Positions 18,296-26,757 of a stretch of DNA of 64,000 nt are shown here, piece by piece; within the stretch, counting starts at the first letter, position 1, and each line of letters starts with the position of its first letter. This DNA is from Zobellella endophytica (GTDB lineage Bacteria; Pseudomonadota; Gammaproteobacteria; Enterobacterales; Aeromonadaceae), in the NCBI RefSeq assembly GCF_003012775.1, contig NZ_PXYG01000001.1:372001-436000 (forward strand), in the 5' to 3' direction. The position numbers and the translations under genes are program-made. The notes under the pieces are model-generated. The model saw nothing but the letters and a program-made list of their open reading frames with translations, had not been told where the DNA came from and did not search any database.

Positions 18296-18751
18296 ATGCT
18301 TAATGCTTTCGAACCCAGGGTAGTGCTGCAGGAGGTGCCCGGCGAGGTCAGCCTGGCCTGGCTGGTCACCGGCTGCCCACAGGCGTGCCCAGGTTGCCAC
18401 AGCCGGGACAGCTGGGATCCCCAGGCCGGGTCTCCGCTCACCCTGAACCGCTTGCAGTGGTGGCTTGAACGTTACCGTGGCCTGCTGACCTGCGTGTTGT
18501 TTTTTGGCGGAGAGTGGGACCGAGAGACCCTGCTGGTGCTATTGCGTCATGTGCGGCGACAAGGGCTGAAAACCTGTCTGTACAGCGGGCGGGAGCGGGT
18601 AGGGCAAGGCCTGATCGCGGAGCTGGACTACCTGAAAACCGGCCCCTGGCGGGCCGAGCTCGGTGGTCTCGACTCCAGAGACACTAACCAACGGCTGATT
18701 TGCCTGAGCACGGGCGAATCGCTGAATCATCATTTTTGGAGACCCTTATGA
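18296..18751 (+). CDS. nrdG: Anaerobic ribonucleoside-triphosphate reductase activating protein
   Basis: A 151-residue radical-SAM activase that installs the glycyl radical on NrdD. The cluster motif LVTGCPQACPGCHSRDSWDP has the C-x3-C-x2-C spacing that ligates the 4Fe-4S cluster, and FFGGEWD supplies the SAM-binding glycines. The gene is upstream of nrdD and its stop overlaps the nrdD start by 4 bases (ATGA), the reverse of the usual nrdD-nrdG order. FNR-like and NrdR sites precede it. Confidence 0.9.
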   Translation: MLNAFEPRVVLQEVPGEVSLAWLVTGCPQACPGCHSRDSWDPQAGSPLTLNRLQWWLERYRGLLTCVLFFGGEWDRETLLVLLRHVRRQGLKTCLYSGRERVGQGLIAELDYLKTGPWRAELGGLDSRDTNQRLICLSTGESLNHHFWRPL

Positions 18752-20523
18752 TACGCCTGCAACCAGACCAGTTGAGCGCGAAGGTAGACAGCTTTAATGC
18801 TTATATGAAGGCGTCCAATGCGGCGGATGGCTCAAAAATGGATCCCAATGCCAACGTGACCCAGAAGAACATCGCCACCGCCGAGGCGGAGCTGATGAAG
18901 GATTTCTTCGTGCAGGTCAACCGGGGCCTGGTGAAGGCCAAGGTAGCCGAATTGTTCGGCGCCGACCTCGCGGCGGAATACGAGCGGCAAATCGATCAGC
19001 ATGAGATCTATGTGCACGATGAAACCAGCCTCAAGCCCTATTGCGTGTCCATCACCATGTACCCCTTCCTGCTCGATGGCCTGACCCGGCTCGGCGGTGA
19101 GAGCAAGGCGCCCCGCCACCTGGAGTCGTTCTGTGGCGCCTTCGTCAACCTGGTGTTTGCCATCAGCTCCCAGTTTGCCGGTGCCGTGGCCACCGTGGAG
19201 TTTTTGACCTACTTCGATTATTTCGCCCGCAGGGACTACGGTGACGATTATCTAACCGAGCATGCCCATGCCATCAACAATCATCTGCAGCATGTGATCT
19301 ATGCCATCAACCAGCCGGCGGCGGCCAGAGGCTACCAGAGCGTGTTCTGGAATATCTCCCTGTTCGATCGCGACTATTTCAACACCATGTTCGAGTTTTT
19401 CGTCTTCCCCGACGGCAGCCGGCCTGAGGCTGACTCGGTGTTCCGGCTGCAGGCCCACTTCCTCGACTGGTTCAACGAAGAACGGCGCAAGGCGATGCTG
19501 ACCTTCCCGGTGGTAACCGCCGCCATGCTGACCCGGAACGGGGCGCCGGCCGACACCGACTTTGCCGGGCTCTGTGCCGAGCAGATGAGCCGTGGCAACA
19601 GCTTCTTCATCTACATGTCGGACAGTGCCGATTCTCTGGCTTCCTGCTGCCGGTTACGCAACGAGGTGAACGATCATACCTTTTCCTACACCCTGGGGGC
19701 GGGCGGGGTCGCCACCGGCTCGATCAACGTGATCACCCTCAATATGAACCGGCTGGAGCAGGACGGCCGGGATCTGCTGACCGAGATCCACAAGATCCAG
19801 CGCTATCAGGTGGCCTACCGCCGGCTGATGGAAGACTTCCTGGCCAACGGCATCCTCACCGTGTACGACGCCGGCTTTATCAGCCTGGACAAGCAGTTCC
19901 TCACCATCGGCATCAACGGCATGGCGGAAGCGGCCGAATACCGCGGCATCCGGGTGGGCAACAATACGGGCTACCAGCAGTTCGTGAGCGAGCGGCTAAA
20001 GGTTATCTACGACGCCAACCGGGTGGCGCGCCAGGAGTATGGTTACCTGTTCAACACCGAATTCGTGCCGGCGGAAAACCTGGGGGTGAAGAATGCCAAG
20101 TGGGACAAAGCCGACGGCTATGTGGTGCCGCGGGACTGCTACAATTCCTACTTCTATGTGGTGGAGGACGAGGAAGGAACCCAGGTGCTCGACAAGTTCG
20201 TGCTGCACGGCAAGGATCTGGTGCAGTACCTGGACGGCGGCTCGGCGTTGCACCTCAACCTGGACGAGCACCTGTCCAAGGACGGCTACCTGCAGCTCTA
20301 TCGCATCGCCGCCAGCACCGGCTGCCATTATTTTACCGTCAACGTGCGCAGCACCATCTGCAACGACTGCGGCCATATCAGCAAGCACACCGACTGGACG
20401 TGCGGGCAGTGCGGCAGCGAGGACGTCGACCATGCCACCCGGGTGATCGGCTACCTGAAGCGGGTGTCGGCCTTCAGCGCCGGCCGCCGGGACGAGCACG
20501 GCCGGCGCTTTTATCACCGGTAA
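18748..20523 (+). CDS. nrdD: Class III (anaerobic) ribonucleoside-triphosphate reductase, short form without ATP-cone
   Basis: A 591-residue oxygen-sensitive glycyl-radical enzyme that reduces NTPs to dNTPs. There is no N-terminal ATP-cone. The active-site segment SLASCCRLRNE lacks the Met that precedes the Cys in formate-dependent NrdDs. The C-terminus has the zinc site CNDCGHISKHTDWTCGQCGSED and the glycyl-radical motif RVIGYLKRVSAFSAGR. These traits fit the NrdD2-type enzymes that use a thioredoxin or NrdH rather than formate; that subtype call is my inference. The ATG at 18748 gives MIRLQPDQLSAKV and couples the gene to nrdG. Confidence 0.93.
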   Translation: MIRLQPDQLSAKVDSFNAYMKASNAADGSKMDPNANVTQKNIATAEAELMKDFFVQVNRGLVKAKVAELFGADLAAEYERQIDQHEIYVHDETSLKPYCVSITMYPFLLDGLTRLGGESKAPRHLESFCGAFVNLVFAISSQFAGAVATVEFLTYFDYFARRDYGDDYLTEHAHAINNHLQHVIYAINQPAAARGYQSVFWNISLFDRDYFNTMFEFFVFPDGSRPEADSVFRLQAHFLDWFNEERRKAMLTFPVVTAAMLTRNGAPADTDFAGLCAEQMSRGNSFFIYMSDSADSLASCCRLRNEVNDHTFSYTLGAGGVATGSINVITLNMNRLEQDGRDLLTEIHKIQRYQVAYRRLMEDFLANGILTVYDAGFISLDKQFLTIGINGMAEAAEYRGIRVGNNTGYQQFVSERLKVIYDANRVARQEYGYLFNTEFVPAENLGVKNAKWDKADGYVVPRDCYNSYFYVVEDEEGTQVLDKFVLHGKDLVQYLDGGSALHLNLDEHLSKDGYLQLYRIAASTGCHYFTVNVRSTICNDCGHISKHTDWTCGQCGSEDVDHATRVIGYLKRVSAFSAGRRDEHGRRFYHR

Positions 20524-20610
20524 TCCTCTTGCCGCTTTCACGCCCCGGTGCCGTCTGATGGTTGTGCCGGCAGGCAACAACGGCGCGGATGGGGAGGGCA
20601 AAGGGAGCTG

Positions 20611-20764
20611 CTCTGCCGACCTTCTGTTTCAGGGATGAAACAGAGAGCGTACATGGGGCGAGCTTGCTCGCCGTGACGAGCCATTTCGGCCTGACCGAAC
20701 ATCCAGTGAATGTTCGCAGCAGGCCGCAACGGCGAGTGCCGTATTTTATAGCGTGTCGGCAGAG
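20611..20764. repeat. 154-bp palindromic element with 10-bp terminal inverted repeats
   Basis: The element is bounded by perfect 10-bp inverted repeats, CTCTGCCGAC (20611-20620) and GTCGGCAGAG (20755-20764). Inside are three hairpins: CTGTTTC/GAAACAG (20624-20643), GGCGAG/CTCGCC (20657-20672) and GGCCTG..CGAACAT/ATGTTCG..CAGGCC (20688-20725). No protein is plausibly encoded. This occupies most of the 282-base gap between convergent nrdD and corA. It looks like a small non-autonomous repeat (MITE- or REP-like); no target-site duplication is obvious. Confidence 0.7.
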
Positions 20765-20805
20765 TAGTACACCTTGGTCGAATACAGCAGATCTCAAACA
20801 GGCTT

Positions 20806-21753
20806 TTACAGCCAGCCCTTGCGCTTGAAGAAGTAGTAGGTGCCGCAGGCGGACATCAGCATCATCACCAGCGACATGGGGTAGCCGTAATCGAAGCCCA
20901 GCTCCGGCATGATCTCGAAGTTCATGCCGTAGATACTGGCGATCAGCGTCGGCGGCAGGAACACCACCGCGGCCACCGAGAAGATCTTGATCACCTTGCT
21001 CTGCTCCAGGCTGGTAAAACCCATGGCCGCTTCCAGCTGGAAGTTGATCTTGTCGAACAGGAATTGGGTGTGGGGCAGCAGCGATTCGATGTCGTAGAGC
21101 ATCTCGTCGATCCACTTGCGCTGCTCGTCGCTGGCGTTCTGGCGCAACGATCGCTTGAGGAAGCGCAGGGCGCGGCGGGTATCGTACAGCGCCAGGCGGA
21201 TATGGCCGTTGCCGTCTTCCTGCAGCATCAGATCCGACATGGTCTTGTGCAGATCGTCCACCTGCAGCACTTCCTTGGCGGTGCCTTCCAGGGTCTTGTA
21301 GCCGTCCTCGATCAGGTCGGAAATGTACTCTATCTTGAGCTGGAAGATTTCCAGCAGCAGATCCGGGGCGTCTTCCACTTCCAGCCGATCCTGGCGCATG
21401 TAGTGGCGCAGCAGTCGCATCAACCCCAGATCGTCCTCGCGAAAGCTGATCAGCAGGTTGTTGCGCAGGGTAAAGAGCACGTTGATGCCGTCGATTTCCT
21501 TGCCCAGGCGCTGGGGGAACAGGGAGTGGATATGCAGGCCGTCCTTGTCCCGGTAGAAGCGGGCCGACGCCTCGATGTCGTCCAGCTCGTCGAGCTCGGG
21601 TACTTCCTCGACGAACAGCTGTTTCATCCAGTTTTGTTCCTGCTCGTCGGGTTTGAGGATATCCAGCCACAGGGTGTTGGAAGGCAGCTTGTCCTCCAGG
21701 TCGAGCGGCTGAATGGCGAGGGATTTTCCGTGCAGTGTATAGGCTGTGATCAT
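20806..21753 (-). CDS. corA: Magnesium/cobalt channel CorA
   Basis: A 315-residue CorA, the pentameric Mg2+ channel of the inner membrane. A large cytoplasmic alpha/beta domain and a long stalk helix lead to two C-terminal membrane helices; the pore signature YGMNFE follows the first (VFLPPTLIASIYGMNFE), and the protein ends in the basic KRKGWL. Length matches E. coli CorA (316). I chose the ATG at 21753 because GGAGAG lies upstream; the frame is open to 21786. Confidence 0.96.
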   Translation of the reverse strand: MITAYTLHGKSLAIQPLDLEDKLPSNTLWLDILKPDEQEQNWMKQLFVEEVPELDELDDIEASARFYRDKDGLHIHSLFPQRLGKEIDGINVLFTLRNNLLISFREDDLGLMRLLRHYMRQDRLEVEDAPDLLLEIFQLKIEYISDLIEDGYKTLEGTAKEVLQVDDLHKTMSDLMLQEDGNGHIRLALYDTRRALRFLKRSLRQNASDEQRKWIDEMLYDIESLLPHTQFLFDKINFQLEAAMGFTSLEQSKVIKIFSVAAVVFLPPTLIASIYGMNFEIMPELGFDYGYPMSLVMMLMSACGTYYFFKRKGWL

Positions 21754-21947
21754 GACAGCTCTCCAACCAATAGCAGTTAGCTGCACTATATAGATGCAGG
21801 CCGTGGATGTCAGGTGCTCCGTCGCCCGGAGCCCGGTGTTTCCGTGATTTTTACCGGCTCTGGGTTAGACTCAAATGACTTGACCCGGCGGCGCGCCTAT
21901 AATCACAATGAGCCTCCCCTCGGAGGCCATCAATCGGGAGACAGGTC

Positions 21948-22442
21948 GTGAAGCGAGTTTACTGTGCACTGTTGCTGATGCTGAGCGCCTCCGCCCATGC
22001 CGAGATGACCCTCAAGGCCCGGCAGACGGTGGACGTGTACGGCTCGAGCGCGCTGCAGCCGAGCCTGGCCGATGTGGATTACCGGTTGTCCTGGCAGCTG
22101 TCGGGCCAGCAGCACGACAGCGGCTGTCTTCCCGCACAGGTGCTGGTCTCGCTCACCGCCACTGTCACCGAGCCGCTGGAGTGGCCGCAGACCCCGGAAT
22201 GGCAGAATTACCGCCTGGCGCTGACCGGCTACGAGCGGCTGGTGCGGGAGCGGGCTTTGCTGGCGGCCGAATGGCTGGAGCGCTCCCTGTTCGAGATAGC
22301 CCCCCAGCCCAGCTGCGAGCAGTTACAGCGGGTGGCGGACAATGTGGGCTACCATCAGCTCGATATCGCCCAGACTTTGCTGCGCGACTTTCAGCAGCAG
22401 AACGATTACGGCCGGCACCTGGGGCTTATCCGCCCGCAATAG
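21948..22442 (+). CDS. Secreted DUF922-like protein lacking the HExxH motif
   Basis: A 164-residue protein with a clear signal peptide (MKRVYCALLLMLSASAHA). The mature part resembles DUF922 proteins, predicted secreted Zn proteases: TVDVYGSSALQPSL at the start, VDYRLSWQL, a Cys before the LVSLTATVTEPLEWPQ strand, a helix WQNYRLALTGYERLVRERA, another Cys and QQNDYGRHLG at the end. At the place where DUF922 members carry HExGH this protein has YERLV, so it cannot be that metalloprotease. The family call is from pattern memory. It is followed 1 base later by the convergent mnmC stop. Confidence 0.6.
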   Translation: MKRVYCALLLMLSASAHAEMTLKARQTVDVYGSSALQPSLADVDYRLSWQLSGQQHDSGCLPAQVLVSLTATVTEPLEWPQTPEWQNYRLALTGYERLVRERALLAAEWLERSLFEIAPQPSCEQLQRVADNVGYHQLDIAQTLLRDFQQQNDYGRHLGLIRPQ

Positions 22443-22443
22443 T

Positions 22444-24435
22444 TCAGTCTACCGCCTTGCCCTTTTGCAGCTTGCGCAGCCAGTGCCGGTTGGCATTGAG
22501 TGCTTCCAGCAGTTCCCGCGCCAGCGGAAAGGGTTCGTCCAGCAACTGGGCGGCCAGCAGTTCCGCCAGCAGCGGGGCCGAGCACATGCCCCGGGAGCCC
22601 AGCCCCGACAGCACATAGAGTCCCGGATGATCCGCCGCCAGCCCCAGGGCCTGACCGGGCTTCCGGTGCATGCCGCCGTACTGCGCCAGTTGGGCGGGCT
22701 TGTCCGGGGCGGCGCCGGCCAGCGGCAGGTGGTCCCGGCAGGCGGCACGGATGCCCACCCGGCCGGCACCGGGCTGCGCCGCCAGGCCGTTCAGGACGGG
22801 CAGGGTACGCAGCAACTTGTCCAGGTTCTCCTGTTCCTCACCCGGGCGGTAGTCCAGCCCGGTCTGCTGCCGGCCGTAGCTGGCGCCGACACAGTGGACT
22901 CCCTGCCAGGCCGGGGTCAGGTAGCCCTCGTAGCAGACCACCGTCCTGAGCGGCGCCAGCTGCGGCGCCGTGGGCTGGTGGTTGACCTGGCCGCGTACCG
23001 GATAGAGAGCGAGCTCCCGGGTTTGCGCCAGCGTGGTCAGCTCGTGGCCGTTGGCCAGCACCACGTTGTCGGCATGGAAGTCGCCGCCACTGGTTTTGAG
23101 GTGCCAGTGCCGGCCGTCATGGCTCAGCGCGGTAACCCGGGTATCGAAATGGCAGCCGAGCAGGCCGCTGTGCCTCGCCTCGGCCAGCAGGGCCCGGGTC
23201 AGCTCGAAGGGGCAGACCCATCCGCCCAGCGGGTAGGCGACCCCGGGCCGGTTGACCCTGATGCCGGTGACGGTATTGGCCTGCTCGGCCGTCAGGGGCT
23301 GTACCAGCTCGACCGGGAAATGGCCTGCGAGCAGTTTGTCGATCTTGGCGCCGCTCTTGGCATCGTGGGCCAGTTGCACCACGGTGCACCAGTCGTGGGT
23401 AAAGGGTTGGCGCCCGGCCAGGGCCGACAGGGCCCGGCGACCGTAGAGAAAAGCCTGCAGGTAGAAACGGCTCAGGGTATCGTGCTCACCGTTGAGCAGC
23501 GGGTAAATGGCGCCCTGGCGGTTGCCCGAAGCGCCGGCGGCGGGCTCGGCGGCCTGCTCCAGCAGGGTGACGCGGTGGCCGCGCCGGGTGAGGGCCTGGG
23601 CCAGGGCGGCCCCGGCCACCCCGGCGCCGACGATCAGGGTATGGCCGCCCTGGCCGGGACGCCGCCAGTACCAGGGGCTGGGGTAGGGCTTACGGCGATC
23701 GGCACGGCGATACCCGGCCAGCATCTCCCGTTTACGGCCGAAGCCCTTGACCCGGCTGACCTGGAAGCCGGCTTCATTCAGGCCGCGGCGTACAAAGCCG
23801 GCGGCGGTAAAGGTGGCCAGGGTGGCGCCGTTCCTGGCCAGACGGGCCAGTTCATCAAACAATTGTGGGGTCCACATCTGCGGATTCTTGCCGGGCGCGA
23901 AGCCGTCCAGGTACCAGGCATCCACCTTGCCGGCCAGCCCCGCTTCCATCTGCGGCAGCACCTCGGCCACGTCGCCCAGCCACAAATCCAGGCTGACCTC
24001 ATCGCTCAGCCAAAGCCGGTGACAGCCGCTTACCGCCGGCGGATATTCAGCTAACAAACGTTCGCCTAAAATGCTAAGCTCTGGCCATCGATCCAGCGCC
24101 TGCCGCAGATCGGTGTGGCTGAGCGGAAACTTTTCCACGCTGAGGAAGTGCAGGCGCCGGGCGTTACCTTGCGGATGTTGCCGGCGGTAGTCGACAAAGG
24201 CCTGCCAAGTGGCCAGGAAGTTCAGACCGGTACCAAAGCCGGTTTCGGCCACCACGAACAGGGCGCGGTCATGGTCGACAAACCGCTGCGGCAGGTTGTT
24301 CTGGCCGAGGAACACATAGCGGGTTTCGGCCAGTCCGTCGTCGTTGGAAAAATAGACGTCATCGAACGCGGCGGCGACCGGCGTGCCCTGGTCATTCCAG
24401 TCCAGGCGAGCGGTTGTAACAAAGTGGGGTGACAC
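22444..24435 (-). CDS. mnmC: Bifunctional tRNA wobble-uridine modification protein MnmC
   Basis: A 663-residue fusion that finishes 5-methylaminomethyl-(2-thio)uridine at tRNA position 34. The N-terminal methyltransferase domain has FDDVYFSNDDGLAETRYVFL and the SAM site VAETGFGTGLNFL; the C-terminal FAD-dependent oxidoreductase has LIVGAGVAGAALAQALTRRG. I prefer the GTG at 24435 because GGAGG lies 4 bases upstream and the length then matches E. coli MnmC (668); ATGs at 24465 and further upstream are alternatives. It is divergent from fabB, which is also its neighbour in E. coli. Confidence 0.95.
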   Translation of the reverse strand: MSPHFVTTARLDWNDQGTPVAAAFDDVYFSNDDGLAETRYVFLGQNNLPQRFVDHDRALFVVAETGFGTGLNFLATWQAFVDYRRQHPQGNARRLHFLSVEKFPLSHTDLRQALDRWPELSILGERLLAEYPPAVSGCHRLWLSDEVSLDLWLGDVAEVLPQMEAGLAGKVDAWYLDGFAPGKNPQMWTPQLFDELARLARNGATLATFTAAGFVRRGLNEAGFQVSRVKGFGRKREMLAGYRRADRRKPYPSPWYWRRPGQGGHTLIVGAGVAGAALAQALTRRGHRVTLLEQAAEPAAGASGNRQGAIYPLLNGEHDTLSRFYLQAFLYGRRALSALAGRQPFTHDWCTVVQLAHDAKSGAKIDKLLAGHFPVELVQPLTAEQANTVTGIRVNRPGVAYPLGGWVCPFELTRALLAEARHSGLLGCHFDTRVTALSHDGRHWHLKTSGGDFHADNVVLANGHELTTLAQTRELALYPVRGQVNHQPTAPQLAPLRTVVCYEGYLTPAWQGVHCVGASYGRQQTGLDYRPGEEQENLDKLLRTLPVLNGLAAQPGAGRVGIRAACRDHLPLAGAAPDKPAQLAQYGGMHRKPGQALGLAADHPGLYVLSGLGSRGMCSAPLLAELLAAQLLDEPFPLARELLEALNANRHWLRKLQKGKAVD

Positions 24436-24541
24436 TGAACCTCCGGGGCCGTATAAAGCGGTCATTTTATGTGAAAGCAGACCAGTTTGACCATGCTTTG
24501 TGGTTAGAATTGGCACCAAATCAAGACAGTAGGAAAGATAC

Positions 24542-25753
24542 ATGAGAAGAGCAGTCATTACCGGGATCGGTGTGGTTTCCAGCATAGGCAACAATCAGGA
24601 AGAGGTCCTGGCTTCTCTGAAAGCGGGCCGTTCCGGCATCACCTTTTCCCAGCAATTCGCCGACTACAACCTGCGCAGCCAGGTGTGGGGAAATGTCAAA
24701 CTGAACCCGGCCGAGCATATCGATCGCAAGGTGATGCGCTTTATGGGCGATGCCGCCGCCTTTGCCTACCTGTCCATGGAGCAGGCCATCACCGACGCCG
24801 GGCTCGACGAGTCCATGGTATCCAACGAGCGTACCGGCCTGGTGGTCGGCTCCGGTGGTGCTTCTTCCAAGAACCAGATCGAAGCCTGCGACACCCTGCG
24901 TGAGAAAGGCGTACGCAGGGTCGGGCCCTACATGGTGCCGCGCACCATGTCGTCCACCACTTCCGCCTGTCTGGCCACGCCATTCAAGATCAAGGGCATC
25001 AACTACTCCATCAGCTCCGCCTGCGCCACCTCCGCCCACTGCATCGGCCACGCCCTGGAACAGATCCAGATGGGCAAGCAGGACATCGTGTTCGCCGGTG
25101 GCGGCGAAGAGGTGGACTGGACCCTGGCGCTGCAGTTCGACGCCATGGGCGCCCTGTCCAGCAAGTACAATGAAACCCCCGAACTGGCCTCCCGCACCTA
25201 CGACGCCGGTCGTGACGGCTTTGTCATCTCCGGTGGCGGCGGCATCGTGGTGGTGGAAGAGCTGGAGCACGCGCTCAAGCGCGGCGCCAAAATCTACGCC
25301 GAGATCACCGGCTACGGCGCCACTTCCGACGGTTACGACATGGTGGCCCCGTCCGGCGAGGGCGCGGTGCGTTGCATGAAGCAGGCCATGGCCACGGCGA
25401 ACCCGGTGCAATACGTCAACACCCACGGCACCTCCACTCCGGTGGGCGACGTCAAGGAGCTGGAAGCCATCCATGGCTTGTTCGGCACCGAGGCTCCCTA
25501 CATCTCCGCCACCAAGGCGATGACCGGCCATGCTCTGGGCGCCGCCGGCGTGCACGAGGCGGTGTACTCGCTGCTGATGCTGGAGCACGGCTTTATCGCG
25601 CCCAGCATCAACATCACCGAACTGGACGAAAAGGCCCAAGGCCTGCCCATCGTCACCGAATATAAAGAAGCCGAGCTGGACACCGTGATGTCCAACAGCT
25701 TCGGCTTCGGCGGCACCAACGCCAGCCTGGTGTTCAGCAAGTACAAGGGTTGA
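24542..25753 (+). CDS. fabB: Beta-ketoacyl-ACP synthase I
   Basis: A 403-residue condensing enzyme that elongates acyl-ACP and is needed for unsaturated fatty acid synthesis. The catalytic triad is visible: Cys in [14 protein letters not shown] (about residue 163), His in [12 protein letters not shown] and His in [14 protein letters not shown]. The start [16 protein letters not shown] aligns with E. coli FabB (406 residues). No partner fabA is in the window. Confidence 0.97.
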   Translation: MRRAVITGIGVVSSIGNNQEEVLASLKAGRSGITFSQQFADYNLRSQVWGNVKLNPAEHIDRKVMRFMGDAAAFAYLSMEQAITDAGLDESMVSNERTGLVVGSGGASSKNQIEACDTLREKGVRRVGPYMVPRTMSSTTSACLATPFKIKGINYSISSACATSAHCIGHALEQIQMGKQDIVFAGGGEEVDWTLALQFDAMGALSSKYNETPELASRTYDAGRDGFVISGGGGIVVVEELEHALKRGAKIYAEITGYGATSDGYDMVAPSGEGAVRCMKQAMATANPVQYVNTHGTSTPVGDVKELEAIHGLFGTEAPYISATKAMTGHALGAAGVHEAVYSLLMLEHGFIAPSINITELDEKAQGLPIVTEYKEAELDTVMSNSFGFGGTNASLVFSKYKG

Positions 25754-25776
25754 TTGAACCCTAAGGGTTGAAATGG

Positions 25777-25802
25777 AAAAGGGCGCTTCGGCGCCCTTTT
25801 CA
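25777..25802 (+). terminator. Rho-independent terminator of fabB
   Basis: AAAAGGGCGC-TTCG-GCGCCCTTTT is a 10-bp stem with a UUCG tetraloop and a T-rich 3' side, 23 bases after the fabB stop. It could also work from the other strand. Confidence 0.9.
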
Positions 25803-25907
25803 GCTTGATGGCAAAGCCGTTCCCGTTGTCCGCCTGTTTTGGCATAGGTGTTGTCTGTCTAGATAAACCTGAAGGTTTATCAGTAGGCTGTAAGCGCCCG
25901 CTCACAG

Positions 25908-26645
25908 CTACAGCTTCCGCCGGTCCCAGCGGATAAAGCCCCAGGCGCCGAGGGCGCCGAACAGAAAGCCGAGCAGGCTGCTGGCCAGGATATCGGCGGG
26001 CCAGTGCAGGCCGAGCAGCAGCCGGGAATAGCACACCGCCACCGCCCAGCCGGCCAGGATGCCGACAAACCAGGGGGAGGCGCGGCGATAGCCCAGCAGC
26101 AGGCAGAAGAAAGCGGCGATGGTCATGGCGGCGATAGCGTGGCCGGAGGGGAAGGAGTAGTTGACTTCCTCCTGCCAGTGCAGCTTGAGCCAGCCGGGGA
26201 TCTGCTGTTCCGGCACCCGGCTCAGGCCCTCGGCCAGCCATTGCTCGCGAATCGACTCCCGCTGGGCATAGAAACGGTCGCTGTCGGCGATCTGTCCTTG
26301 CTGCTCCAGCCAGATCACATAGGGCCTGGGCTCCTTGAAATACAGCTTGGCCACCGTCTTGGTGACGAAGGCGCCGCCCAGGGCGGCCAGCAGGCAGAGA
26401 AAAAACACCAGTAACTGGCGGGGCCGGCGGCGCCAGCGATGCAGGGTAAGCGCGCTCAGCGCCAGCAGGGCAATGGCGATACCGGCCTTGCCGACCGACA
26501 GGGTCAGACCATAGGCCAGCAACGCCGGGGGTTCGTCCAGCTCGAGCAGCGGAAACCAGCGCCAGTGCCACTGGTAGCCCAGGCTGGCCAGGGCCACCGG
26601 CAGCACCAGCACCGTCAGCACGCAAAGCAGTAAACGTAGGGTCAT
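25908..26645 (-). CDS. pgpB: PAP2-family phosphatase, PgpB-like
   Basis: A 245-residue inner-membrane lipid phosphatase. The three PAP2 motifs are in order: KLYFKEPRPYVIW (KxxxxxxRP), SFPSGHAIAAM (PSGH) and YSRLLLGLHWPADI (SRxxxxxHxxxD), with six predicted helices. PgpB proteins dephosphorylate phosphatidylglycerophosphate and undecaprenyl pyrophosphate. The ATG at 26645 gives a hydrophobic N-terminus; the frame is open further upstream but without family resemblance. Confidence 0.88.
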   Translation of the reverse strand: MTLRLLLCVLTVLVLPVALASLGYQWHWRWFPLLELDEPPALLAYGLTLSVGKAGIAIALLALSALTLHRWRRRPRQLLVFFLCLLAALGGAFVTKTVAKLYFKEPRPYVIWLEQQGQIADSDRFYAQRESIREQWLAEGLSRVPEQQIPGWLKLHWQEEVNYSFPSGHAIAAMTIAAFFCLLLGYRRASPWFVGILAGWAVAVCYSRLLLGLHWPADILASSLLGFLFGALGAWGFIRWDRRKL

Positions 26646-26757
26646 GGGTCGGATCCGGGTCGAAAGAAGCGGCGAGTCTATCAAAACTCCGGGATCATGA
26701 CAGCTGAAGCGCCGGCCAAGTCGGGTTACAATGCAGCGCCGTTCAAGGAGATAACCG

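Noticed and set aside
20474-21766. Long minus-strand frame opposite nrdD end and through corA
   Set aside because: It is out of frame with corA and passes through the palindromic repeat; its peptide is a shadow translation with no domain.
25859-25879. GATAAACC-TGAA-GGTTTATC hairpin as pgpB terminator
   Set aside because: The stem is AT-rich with no T-run, so it is too weak to call; a role as a weak end signal cannot be excluded.
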